DNA of 64,000 nucleotides from the NCBI GenBank assembly GCA_036509075.1, contig DATCGG010000548.1, forward strand, positions 28,924 to 92,923, given 5' to 3'. The DNA comes from JAJKIV01 sp036509075. GTDB lineage: Bacteria > Gemmatimonadota > Gemmatimonadetes > Gemmatimonadales > Gemmatimonadaceae. The notes below the pieces were generated by a model. That model did no database searches and was not told the DNA's origin. It saw only the letters and a program-made list of their open reading frames with translations. Positions 43,610-51,984 of this stretch are shown here, in pieces. Both the position numbers and the translations under genes were made by a program. Each line of letters starts with the position of its first letter. Positions within the stretch are counted from its first letter, which is position 1.

Positions 43610-44725
43610 ATGCGCATTGGTGTTCCGAAAGAGATCAAGACCAACGAGAACCGGATCGCTCTCGTCCCGGCTGGCGCCGAAACCCTGGTCGCGGCGGGCC
43701 ATACCGTGATGGTCGAGCGTGGCGCGGGCGAGGGGAGCGGGTTCGCCGATTCGGCGTTCACCGATGTCGGCGCCAAGATCGGGCCCGATGCCGCGACGGT
43801 GTGGCGCGAGGCGGACATGATCATGAAGGTGAAGGAACCGATCGAGCCCGAGTGGAAGCACATGAAGCGCGACCAGGTGATCTTCACCTACTTCCACTTC
43901 GCGGCCGACGAGCGCCTAACGCGCGCGCACATGGACTCCGGCGCGATCTGCATCGCCTACGAGACGGTGGAGCTGCCATCCCGCGAGCTGCCGCTCCTGA
44001 CGCCAATGTCGGAGGTGGCGGGGCGCATGGCCGTGCAGGAGGGCGCCAAGTACCTCGAGAAGCTGTACGGCGGCCGTGGCGTGCTGCTCGGCGGTGTGCC
44101 GGGTGTGGCGCCGGCGAAGGTCGTCATTCTGGGCGGTGGCGTCGTCGGCATCAACTCCGCGAAGATGGCGGCGGGCATGGGCGCCAAGGTCGTCGTCCTC
44201 GACATCTCACTCGAGCGGCTCCGCTACCTGTCCGACGTCATGCCGGCGAACGTGCAGCTCATTCACTCGAACCGGCACAACATCCTCGAGCAGATCGCGA
44301 CCGCTGATCTGGTGGTGGGCGGCGTGCTGATCCCGGGCGCCAAGGCGCCGAAGCTCGTGCGGCGCGAGGATCTCAAGCGCATGCAGCCCGGCTCCGTCAT
44401 CGTGGACGTCGCGATCGACCAGGGCGGGTGCGTCGAGACCATTCACGCGACGACGCACGAGAATCCGACGTACGTGGTCGATGGCGTCATCCACTACGGC
44501 GTGGCCAACATGCCGGGCGGGGTGCCGCGGACGTCGACGCTCGCGCTCACCAACGCGACGTTCCCGTACGCCCTCAAGCTCGCGAACAAGGGGTGGAAGC
44601 AGGCGCTCCGCGACAGCCAGCCGCTGCTCAAGGGGCTCAACATGATCGAAGGCAAGATCACGTATCCGGGCGTGGCGGAGGCGTTCGGCCTCGACTACTG
44701 CGATCCGGCCGCGTTCGTGTCGTGA
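43610..44725 (+). CDS. ald: Alanine dehydrogenase
   Basis: It interconverts alanine and pyruvate using NAD. The 371-residue protein starts MRIGVPKEIKTNENRIALVPAG, has VKEPIEPEWK, GRMAVQEGAKYLEK, and the NAD loop LGGGVVGINSAKMAAGMGAKV (about 170-190), then DVAIDQGGCVET and ANMPGGVPRTSTLALTN. The length matches bacterial alanine dehydrogenases. It is followed by dut with an overlap. Two octamer complements are close by: one inside this gene at 43914, one in dut at 44952. Confidence 0.96.
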   Translation: MRIGVPKEIKTNENRIALVPAGAETLVAAGHTVMVERGAGEGSGFADSAFTDVGAKIGPDAATVWREADMIMKVKEPIEPEWKHMKRDQVIFTYFHFAADERLTRAHMDSGAICIAYETVELPSRELPLLTPMSEVAGRMAVQEGAKYLEKLYGGRGVLLGGVPGVAPAKVVILGGGVVGINSAKMAAGMGAKVVVLDISLERLRYLSDVMPANVQLIHSNRHNILEQIATADLVVGGVLIPGAKAPKLVRREDLKRMQPGSVIVDVAIDQGGCVETIHATTHENPTYVVDGVIHYGVANMPGGVPRTSTLALTNATFPYALKLANKGWKQALRDSQPLLKGLNMIEGKITYPGVAEAFGLDYCDPAAFVS

Positions 44726-45162
44726 GTCGCGTTCGCATTCTCCGACTGCCCACCAATCTCGACCTGCCGCTTCCATCGCGGCAGACCACCGGCTCCGCGG
44801 GCTTCGACCTGGCCTCCGCGGAGCCGGACTTCGTTCTCGCGCCGGGGGAACGGCGATTGGTGTCCACCGGATTGGCGGTGGAAATCCCGCCGGGGATCGA
44901 GGGCCAGGTGCGGCCGCGGTCGGGGCTCGCGTTGCGGCATGGCATCACGATGCCTAACGCTCCAGGTACGATCGACTCCGACTACCGAGGCGAGGTCCGG
45001 GTCATCCTGCAGAACCTGGGCACGGAGCCCGTGACGATCGTCCGTGGCGATCGGATCGCGCAGCTGGTGTTCGCTCGCTACGAGACGCCGGAGCTCGTCG
45101 ACGCCACGGAGCTCGAACAGAGCTCTCGTGGAGCGGGCGGTTTCGGCAGCACCGGCGTCTGA
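44722..45162 (+). CDS. dut: Deoxyuridine 5'-triphosphate nucleotidohydrolase
   Basis: It hydrolyses dUTP to dUMP. The GTG at 44722 overlaps the ald stop and gives a 146-residue protein with the five trimeric-dUTPase motifs: SAGFDLAS (about 26), RPRSGLAL (about 67), GTIDSDYRGEVRVIL (about 82-96), RGDRIAQLVFA, and the glycine-rich C-terminal arm SRGAGGFGSTG. Confidence 0.95.
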   Translation: MSRVRILRLPTNLDLPLPSRQTTGSAGFDLASAEPDFVLAPGERRLVSTGLAVEIPPGIEGQVRPRSGLALRHGITMPNAPGTIDSDYRGEVRVILQNLGTEPVTIVRGDRIAQLVFARYETPELVDATELEQSSRGAGGFGSTGV

Positions 45163-45179
45163 CTGGTGTAAACGGGGTC

Positions 45180-45986
45180 GTGATCCCGCCCGTCCTCTGC
45201 TATCACAAGGTCGAACGGCGCCGAGAGCTCGGCGTCACGCGTGTCTCGCCGCGCCGGTTCGCCGTGCAGATGCATACGCTGGCCGCCGCGGGCTGGCGAG
45301 GCATGTCGCTCGTCGAGTTCGAGGCGTGCATTCGCGGCGAACGGCAGGCGCGTGAGCGGGAGCTCCTCATCACATTCGACGACGCGTACCGCGGTCTTCG
45401 TGACTACGCGTTTCCGGTGTTGCGGTGCGTGGGGTTCGCCGCGGCATGCTTCGTCATCACGGATTTCGCGGGCCGATTGAATCGATGGGATGTGGCCTAC
45501 GGGGGGCGGCGGTTCGCGCATCTCGCGTGGCGGGACATCGAGCGCTGGAGCGCACACGGCATTGCGTTCGAGTCGCATACGGCAACGCATCCGCGGTTGC
45601 CGTGGACCGACGACGCACGGCTGGTCGATGAGCTGTGGCGATCACGCCGGGCGGTCGAAGTCACGTTAGGCGCGGCACCGCGAGTCATCTCGTATCCGTT
45701 CGGCGCCGCCGACGCGCGCGTCACCGCAGCCGCGGCGCAATGCGGCTATTCCATGGGATTCGCGCTCGGCGGACGCTGGAGTGGAGACGCGCTGCGCATC
45801 CCCCGCAGTCCTGTCCACTGTTGGTCGCCGCGGTTGCCCGTCGTCGGTCGTCTGGGGCACCTGGAGCGCGCGGTCTCCGCCGTCGCGTCGCGCTGTTCCG
45901 TTGGAACGTCGATCTGGCAACGGAGTGATTGGAACGGGGTCAGACTCCTCACGCATCGTTCTGTCGCACGACAGAACGATGCGTGA
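45180..45986 (+). CDS. Polysaccharide deacetylase (NodB homology) family protein
   Basis: A 268-residue carbohydrate esterase-4-type protein without a signal peptide. It shows PPVLCYHKV at the start, the metal Asp pair in LLITFDDAYRGLRDYA (about 63-78), FESHTATHPRLP with the HxxxH-type ligands (about 122-135), and ISYPFGAADARV. Substrate is unknown; a cell-wall or exopolysaccharide sugar is usual. The last 17 residues and the stop codon are encoded by the palindromic element at 45932-46003, so the natural C-terminus has probably been replaced. Confidence 0.8.
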   Translation: MIPPVLCYHKVERRRELGVTRVSPRRFAVQMHTLAAAGWRGMSLVEFEACIRGERQARERELLITFDDAYRGLRDYAFPVLRCVGFAAACFVITDFAGRLNRWDVAYGGRRFAHLAWRDIERWSAHGIAFESHTATHPRLPWTDDARLVDELWRSRRAVEVTLGAAPRVISYPFGAADARVTAAAAQCGYSMGFALGGRWSGDALRIPRSPVHCWSPRLPVVGRLGHLERAVSAVASRCSVGTSIWQRSDWNGVRLLTHRSVARQNDA

Positions 45987-46003
45987 GGAGTCTGACCCCG
46001 TTC
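45932..46003. repeat. Perfect 35-bp inverted repeat with 2-base loop
   Basis: Bases 45932-45966 are exactly inverted at 45969-46003 around a CA centre. The ends read GAACGGGGTCAGACTCC. The element lies exactly between two convergent genes, providing the stop of the deacetylase and the last stop base of the reductase gene. It would act as a bidirectional terminator and resembles palindromic, transposase-associated or REP-like units. Confidence 0.9.
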
Positions 46004-47193
46004 TAGGCGAAGTATTTCGCGACGACCGGCAGCAACGTCGGATGCCTCACGAGTGCCGCGCCGAAGATGCGGCGGAGGGTTCGCCGCTTTTCCGGGATCC
46101 GGTTCACGGTGCGCGCAAGGTTGTCGTAGAACGCGTCATCGAACCGTGCGAGTGCTTCCTTGACGCGGTAGAACCGCACGTGATCGTCGCCCAGGAGACG
46201 CATCCATCGCGCGTAGTAGGATTCGAGCGCGCGCGCACTCGTGTTGCCGGATCGGAGTGCCGCCACCGTCGTCTCCGCCGCTAGCCGGCCGGACTTCATG
46301 GCGTTGACGATCCCGCCGCCGGACAACGGATTGATCATGTGGGCGGCATCGCCGCAGAGCATGAGGCCATCGGCGAACGGGCGCGTCATGGTGGCGGCCA
46401 CGATGACGCCGCCCACCGTGCGGCTCGACACGCTCGCGTTAGGCAAGTGCCGCGCCACGTAGTCGTCCAGCCACGCCACCGCTGATCGTCCGCCCGCGCG
46501 AAGGCCGAGCACGCCCAACCCGACGTTGGCCGAACGCGTGTCTTTCGGGAACACCCACGCGTAGCCGCCGGGTGCAACGCGGTCACCGAAGTGGAGAACG
46601 ATCGCGTCGGCGTCGATCGTCGTGTCATCCACGACGTACTGCGCGCAGCTCTCCATGTCACGCGCACGCACGCGGGTATCCAGACCAGCCCAGCGTCCCA
46701 CGGTGCTTTCGACTCCATCGGCACCGATCACCACGCGCGCGCTGATCTCGCCGCGCCCGGTGCTCGCATCGACCGCCACGGTCCATCGATCGCCATCGCG
46801 CTTCATCCCTACGGCATCGACGCTCGTTCGCACGTCGGCACCGGCGTTCATGGCCTGAGTGGCGAGTGCGGGTTCGAACGTCGCGCGATCGAGGATGTAA
46901 CCAACGTCACCTTCGGCAACGCGCACTTCGCATCCGTCGGGGGCGCGAAAAACGACTCGGCTGATGCGCCGCGAGATCCACGGTGCGAGACAGGTGGACG
47001 GACCCGGATCGAGAAACTCCGAGAGACCGGCGGACCCGACGCCCTCGCCACAACGAACCGGTGTGCCCACGGCGTCGTCGCGTTCGAGCAGGATGATCGA
47101 AAGCGAGCGATCTGCACTCGCCGCTTCGCGCGCGGCGACGAGCCCGGCGGGTCCGCCGCCAATGATGAGAAGATCGCAATTTTCAACGCGCAC
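46003..47193 (-). CDS. Geranylgeranyl reductase family FAD-dependent oxidoreductase
   Basis: A 396-residue flavoprotein. It begins with the dinucleotide motif DLLIIGGGPAGLVAAREAA (7-25), followed by GTPVRCGEGVG (typical of the group), VIGADGVESTVGRW (about 155) and the second FAD block LCGDAAHMINPLSGGGIVNAM (about 285-305). The family saturates isoprenoid chains in chlorophylls, quinones or lipids; archaeal-type members use ferredoxin, and a ferredoxin gene lies just upstream on the same strand with a four-base gap. The substrate here (menaquinone or another prenyl lipid) is inferred, not shown. Confidence 0.85.
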   Translation of the reverse strand: MRVENCDLLIIGGGPAGLVAAREAASADRSLSIILLERDDAVGTPVRCGEGVGSAGLSEFLDPGPSTCLAPWISRRISRVVFRAPDGCEVRVAEGDVGYILDRATFEPALATQAMNAGADVRTSVDAVGMKRDGDRWTVAVDASTGRGEISARVVIGADGVESTVGRWAGLDTRVRARDMESCAQYVVDDTTIDADAIVLHFGDRVAPGGYAWVFPKDTRSANVGLGVLGLRAGGRSAVAWLDDYVARHLPNASVSSRTVGGVIVAATMTRPFADGLMLCGDAAHMINPLSGGGIVNAMKSGRLAAETTVAALRSGNTSARALESYYARWMRLLGDDHVRFYRVKEALARFDDAFYDNLARTVNRIPEKRRTLRRIFGAALVRHPTLLPVVAKYFA

Positions 47194-47197
47194 GGGC

Positions 47198-47416
47198 CTA
47201 CGACGTGGTCGATGAAGCGCGATCGACCATTGAGAGTGCGAAGACGGGGCAGGGTGCGATGCACTTTTGACACCCTGTGCACACTGGCGCGTCTATATGC
47301 AGTCCGGTCCGCCGTAACTCGATTGCTCCCGGCGGACAGAGCGGCACACACAGGCCGCACTCGTCGCACCGATCGCGGGCAACGACAGCAACACGGAGGG
47401 AGGCGGCTCGCACCAT
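47198..47416 (-). CDS. 2[4Fe-4S] ferredoxin
   Basis: A 72-residue protein with two four-iron cluster motifs, CDECGLCVPLCPPGA and CTGCQKCIAPCPVFA. Both have CxxCxxCxxxCP spacing, so the fold is a classical bacterial dicluster ferredoxin with a short C-terminal tail. It is upstream of and in line with the reductase gene, four bases away, and probably passes electrons to it. Confidence 0.9.
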   Translation of the reverse strand: MVRAASLRVAVVARDRCDECGLCVPLCPPGAIELRRTGLHIDAPVCTGCQKCIAPCPVFALSMVDRASSTTS

Positions 47417-47553
47417 CGCGCGCGACGTTACGGAGATGCCTAGGTTGTGTCAAGCCAATGCCTTGCTCGCTATTACCCGCTCTACTACCTTACGCCCCGA
47501 TGCACCGCTTCACGATCCCTCCGTGCCTTTGGCACGCCTCGAGCCCCTGCTAG

Positions 47554-48594
47554 ATGCGCTGGCCTTTTTTGAAAGCGGGAAGATCGTTCTTCCCGGCAAA
47601 CGCGATTGCCGTTGATCTCGGTACGGCAAACACGCTGATCTACGTCAAGGGCGAAGGCATCGTACTCAACGAACCCTCGGTCGTCGCGATCGATCGCGAG
47701 TCCAAGAAGATCAAGGGTGTCGGTCTCGAAGCCAAACGCATGCTCGGCCGTACGCCGGACGGCGTGCTCGCTGTCCGGCCAATGAAGGACGGCGTCATCG
47801 CCGACTTCGACGTGACCGAGAAAATGCTGCGCTATTTCCTCACGCTCATCATCGAGAACCACGTGTTCAAGGTGAAACCTCGCGTGATCGTGTGTGTACC
47901 CTCCGGTATCACCGAGGTCGAGAAGCGCGCGGTGCGAGACTCGGCACTCGGCGCGGGTGCGAAGGAAGTGTTCATGGTGGCCGAGCCGATGGCTGCGGCG
48001 ATCGGCGTTGGTCTTCCCGTCGAGACGCCTACCGGCAACATGGTGATCGACATCGGTGGCGGCACGACGGAGATCGCGGTGATTGCGCTCTCTGGTATCG
48101 TGAGCGACACATCGATTCGCACCGGCGGCGACGAGCTCGATACGGCCATCGTGCAGTTCATGCGCAAGAACTACAACCTGCTCATCGGCGAGCCGACGGC
48201 GGAGCAGATCAAGATCAACATCGGATCTGCCGCGCCTGTTGGCGAGGAACGCGAGATGGATGTGAAGGGCCGCGATCTCGTCTCGGGAATTCCCAAGACG
48301 GTGCGCGTGCACTCGAGTGAGATTCGCGAGGCCGTGCAGGAACCCATCCAGCAGATCGTCGACGCGGTTCGTCGCGCGCTCGAGATTACGCCGCCCGAGC
48401 TCGCGAGCGACATCGTCGACCGGGGCATCGTGATGACGGGCGGTGGTGCGCTGATTCGCGGTCTCGATCTCATGCTGGCGCAGGAAACAGGGCTGCCCAT
48501 TCACGTCGATGAGGACCCCCTGACGTGCGTCGTGCGCGGCACCGGGCGGATTCTCGACGACGAAGAGAAATACTGGTCCGTTCTAAGTAGCTGA
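47554..48594 (+). CDS. mreB: Rod shape-determining protein MreB
   Basis: A 346-residue bacterial actin that guides lateral wall synthesis. It shows AIAVDLGTANTLIYVKGEGIV (about 17-37), VPSGITEVEKRAVRDSA, AEPMAAAIGVGLPV, VIDIGGGTTEIAVIAL and GIVMTGGGALIRGLD. It heads mreB-mreC-mreD-mrdA-rodA. The upstream 137 bases to the divergent ferredoxin gene contain only weak promoter-like AT stretches. Confidence 0.97.
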   Translation: MRWPFLKAGRSFFPANAIAVDLGTANTLIYVKGEGIVLNEPSVVAIDRESKKIKGVGLEAKRMLGRTPDGVLAVRPMKDGVIADFDVTEKMLRYFLTLIIENHVFKVKPRVIVCVPSGITEVEKRAVRDSALGAGAKEVFMVAEPMAAAIGVGLPVETPTGNMVIDIGGGTTEIAVIALSGIVSDTSIRTGGDELDTAIVQFMRKNYNLLIGEPTAEQIKINIGSAAPVGEEREMDVKGRDLVSGIPKTVRVHSSEIREAVQEPIQQIVDAVRRALEITPPELASDIVDRGIVMTGGGALIRGLDLMLAQETGLPIHVDEDPLTCVVRGTGRILDDEEKYWSVLSS

Positions 48595-48602
48595 GGCTGC
48601 CA

Positions 48603-49715
48603 GTGGCTCGCGCCGTGCGGTCCGGCACACGCGTGGACACCGTCCTTCTGGTGGCCTGCTGTGTGATGGCACTGCTCGCGACCGTTCTGCCCCTCAACCT
48701 TCGCGAAGCAATCGCTGGTGGTCTCCGGCGCACCGTCGTCGCTCCGCTCGTCTCGCTCCAGGAGCAGGCCGTGCGCGGCCGGTCCGCGTTCCTCTCTCGC
48801 GACGCCACGACGAGTCGCCTCGACAGCGTTGCACTGCGCAACATGCAGCTCGCGAAACTCGAGACCGAGAACGAGCGCCTGCGCGCCTTGTTAGGCCTCG
48901 GACGCGAGCTGCAGTGGGGATTTGTGTCCGCCGAAGCGCTCCGGATCGCGGACATCGGTGAAGAGCACTCGCGAACACTGACTGTCGGTTCCCGCGTTGG
49001 AGTCGAACCCAAGACGCCTGTCGTTGCGCCGGAGGGGCTCGTCGGGATGGTTCGAACGGTCGACCCCAACAGCAGCATCGCCATTCTCTGGTCCCACTCG
49101 GACTTTGCGGCAAGCGCGATGTCCGCGGACCGCAGCGCGTACGGCATCGTGTATCCGCATCTCTCCGAGGCCGGGCGCGATGCAGAGATCCCGCCGGAGC
49201 GCTACCTCCTGGAGATGCGCGGCGTGGCGTTCCGTTCGGCACTCAAGCCAGGGACGCTGATCGTCACCTCGGGGCTTGGCGGCGTGTATCCAGCAGGCAT
49301 TCCCATTGGTACCGTGCTCGGCGAGCTGCGCACATCCGAAGGTTGGGCGCGAACGTATCTCGTTCGACCTGCCGTTAGGCCGCCCGACGTTTCGAACGTC
49401 ATCGTGCTCCTGCCAAAGCGGATTCAGGGGCAGTCACTCGATCGCGTGTGGCGGTCGACGATGAGCGCGGACTCTGCAGCGCGTCACATCGCCGCCGCGG
49501 GCGACTCGATCGCGCGCCGCGCCGCCGCCGATTCAATGCGCGCGGTCGAGGCGGCAGCCGCGCGTCGAGCGGCGGATTCTGTTGGTGGTCAAACACGGCC
49601 GGGCGGCACGCGATCACCCGAAGCGGACACCACACGTCGTACCCAAGGCCGAGCCGACACTACGCGGCCGGCGGTGCGACGACCTGATGCACCGCGACCG
49701 GGAGCTCAACCGTGA
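48603..49715 (+). CDS. mreC: Rod shape-determining protein MreC
   Basis: A 370-residue membrane-anchored protein. It has a transmembrane helix (VDTVLLVACCVMALLATVLPL), a periplasmic coiled coil (about 50-95, NMQLAKLETENERLRALLG), and two beta-barrel domains (about 100-275) with GSRVGVEPKTPVVAPEGLVG. The last 80 residues are an unusual Ala/Arg/Thr-rich low-complexity extension. The GTG start follows mreB by eight bases, and mreD overlaps by four. Confidence 0.88.
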   Translation: MARAVRSGTRVDTVLLVACCVMALLATVLPLNLREAIAGGLRRTVVAPLVSLQEQAVRGRSAFLSRDATTSRLDSVALRNMQLAKLETENERLRALLGLGRELQWGFVSAEALRIADIGEEHSRTLTVGSRVGVEPKTPVVAPEGLVGMVRTVDPNSSIAILWSHSDFAASAMSADRSAYGIVYPHLSEAGRDAEIPPERYLLEMRGVAFRSALKPGTLIVTSGLGGVYPAGIPIGTVLGELRTSEGWARTYLVRPAVRPPDVSNVIVLLPKRIQGQSLDRVWRSTMSADSAARHIAAAGDSIARRAAADSMRAVEAAAARRAADSVGGQTRPGGTRSPEADTTRRTQGRADTTRPAVRRPDAPRPGAQP

Positions 49716-50200
49716 GCTGGACGCGCAGTGCGCGAGCTGTCCTCGCGTTCACCCTCCTGGTTCTGCTGCACTACACCATCCGTCCGTTCCTGGGTTGGCG
49801 GACGCCTGTGGACTTCCTCGTGATCGCGGTGCTACTGTCCGCAGTGCGGGTCCGACCGGGCGCTGCTGCACTCATCGGCTTCTGCACTGGCCTCGTCGCC
49901 GACTCGCTCACGCCGAGCGCCTTTGGAGCCGGCGCGCTCGCGATGACGGCCGTCGGCGCGTCAGCGTCGTGGCTCAAAGCCGTGTTCTTCGCCGACAACG
50001 TCGTGCTGCACGGATTCTTCTTTTTCGTTGGCAAATGGGCGTTCGATATCGTGTACGTGACCGCTGAGCGTCGCATGCACGGCGTGGAGCTCGCGACGCA
50101 GATGCTACTCTGGTCGCCGCTCTCGGCTGCAGCGACCGCGGTTGCGGGCGTCGTTCTGCTTCTGATGTTGCGGCCGGTGCTGGAGCCGCAGGCGGCATGA
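49712..50200 (+). CDS. mreD: Rod shape-determining protein MreD
   Basis: A 162-residue integral membrane protein with about five hydrophobic helices (AVLAFTLLVLLHYTIRPFLG, VDFLVIAVLLSAV, ALIGFCTGLVADSL and later segments). MreD is poorly conserved, so its place between mreC and mrdA and its size are the main evidence. GTG start in overlap with mreC. Confidence 0.85.
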   Translation: MSWTRSARAVLAFTLLVLLHYTIRPFLGWRTPVDFLVIAVLLSAVRVRPGAAALIGFCTGLVADSLTPSAFGAGALAMTAVGASASWLKAVFFADNVVLHGFFFFVGKWAFDIVYVTAERRMHGVELATQMLLWSPLSAAATAVAGVVLLLMLRPVLEPQAA

Positions 50201-51984
50201 GCTTTCACCCTAACGAGGTACAACGGCGCGGGCGGACAGCGTCGTTCCTTCTCGTTGGCGCGTTCACGTTCCTCGCGTCGGCGTTTTTCCGCACGCAGAT
50301 TCTCGAGCACGCGGCGTACAACCTCCAGTCCGAGACCAATCGCCTTCGCGAGGTCCCGCTGCCGGCTCCGCGGGCGATCATATACGACCGGCACGGCGCG
50401 GTCATCGCCGAGAACCTGCCGGGCTACTCGGTCTCGATCCTCTCGCGGTCGTCTGATTCGCTTCGTGTCGCCCTCACGGGTCTTGCGGGCGTCATCACGC
50501 TATCGCCGGAGCAGATGGAGGCGGCCGTGCGCCGCTTCAAGCAGGCGCCTAACAGGCCAACGGTCATTCTCGCGGACGCCAGCTTCGACGTCGTTTCGGT
50601 GCTCGAAGAGCATCGCGTTGATTTTCCCGGCCTGATCATCCAAGCCGCGCCCAAGCGATACTATCCCGACAAGGAGGCTGTCGCGTCATTCGTCGGCTAC
50701 ACGGGCGAAATCACGGAGTCGGAGCTCAACCAGCGACAGAACCGCGGCTACAAGTCGGGTCAGGAGATCGGCAAGGCGGGGCTCGAACGCCAGTACGAAG
50801 AGCAACTGCGCGGCAAGGAAGGCACGCACTTCGTGGAGGTAGACGCGCGCGGGCGCGTCGTTGGCGAGGCAGGAGGGCGGCGCGACATCGCGCCCGAGTC
50901 GCCGGATCCGCTGTACACCAACATCGACCTCGACCTGCAGCGATTTGCAGCAACGCTGTTCGGCGACACGCTCCAGGGTGGCGTGATGGCCGTGGACCCG
51001 AAGACGGGCGAAGTGCTGGCGATTCACAGCGCGCCGAGCTTCGATCCCAACCGGTTCATCGGGGGCGTATCGACGTCGTACTACTCCCAACTCCGCGACG
51101 ATCCGCGCCGCCCGTTGTACAACAAGGTCATCCAAGGTTTGTATCCGCCCGGCTCGACGTTCAAGCTCGCCACGGCAATCATGGGACTCGAGGCCGGCAT
51201 CGTTGGTCTCGACGATCACATGCCGCAGCCATGCACGGGCGGCTACTTCTTCGGCAATCGGTATTTCCGGTGCTGGGACAAGCGAGGCCACGGCGACGTC
51301 AACCTTCGTCAGGCGATCGAGAAGTCGTGCGACGTCTACTTCTACCAGCTCGGGCTGCGCATCGGCATCAACAAGATGCTGGCCGGCGGCGTAACGCTGA
51401 AGATGCGCGACAAGAGCGGCATCGATCTGCCTAACGAAAAGCAGCCGCTCTGGCCCTACGCCGCAGAATACTTCAACAAGCGGTACGGCCCGGGCGGATG
51501 GAGTAACGGCGTGCTGTTGAGCCTCGCAATCGGCCAGGGCGAGAACTCGCAGACGGTCGCGAACATGGCGCGGTTCTATACGGCGCTCGCAACCGATGGC
51601 TCCGTGGTCCGGCCGGAGATCGTGAAGCGTCAGACCGAACGCACACGGCTGTTCCAGCTCACGACCGATCAGATGGACGGTCTCAAGGCAGCGATGGCAG
51701 GCGTGGTGTCCTCACGCGGAACGGCGGCGAGCGCGCAGATCCAGGGCGTCGTCATCGCCGGAAAGACGGGCACCGCGCAGAGCGGCGTGTTCCGCAACGG
51801 CGTCGAGTTGAACCACGCGTGGTTCACGGGCTACGCCCCAGCCGACGATCCCAAGATCGTCGTGGCCGTGATGCTGGAGCAGGTTCCATTTCACGGCTCG
51901 GTCGCCGCACTGATCGCGTCGAAGATGATCGAACACTACCTCAAGCGCCCGACCATTCAGGGTGCGCAGCTGGAGGGTGATTGA
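50197..51984 (+). CDS. mrdA: Penicillin-binding protein 2
   Basis: A 595-residue transpeptidase of the elongasome. It has an N-terminal membrane helix, the dimerisation/pedestal domain with PRAIIYDRHGAVIAENLPGYSV, and the catalytic domain with the active-site motif STFK (about 319), SCD (about 377) and KTGT (about 523) in SxxK/SxN-like/KTG order. The middle motif is SCD rather than SxN, as is usual in PBP2. It is followed by rodA, its glycosyltransferase partner. Confidence 0.96.
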   Translation: MSFHPNEVQRRGRTASFLLVGAFTFLASAFFRTQILEHAAYNLQSETNRLREVPLPAPRAIIYDRHGAVIAENLPGYSVSILSRSSDSLRVALTGLAGVITLSPEQMEAAVRRFKQAPNRPTVILADASFDVVSVLEEHRVDFPGLIIQAAPKRYYPDKEAVASFVGYTGEITESELNQRQNRGYKSGQEIGKAGLERQYEEQLRGKEGTHFVEVDARGRVVGEAGGRRDIAPESPDPLYTNIDLDLQRFAATLFGDTLQGGVMAVDPKTGEVLAIHSAPSFDPNRFIGGVSTSYYSQLRDDPRRPLYNKVIQGLYPPGSTFKLATAIMGLEAGIVGLDDHMPQPCTGGYFFGNRYFRCWDKRGHGDVNLRQAIEKSCDVYFYQLGLRIGINKMLAGGVTLKMRDKSGIDLPNEKQPLWPYAAEYFNKRYGPGGWSNGVLLSLAIGQGENSQTVANMARFYTALATDGSVVRPEIVKRQTERTRLFQLTTDQMDGLKAAMAGVVSSRGTAASAQIQGVVIAGKTGTAQSGVFRNGVELNHAWFTGYAPADDPKIVVAVMLEQVPFHGSVAALIASKMIEHYLKRPTIQGAQLEGD

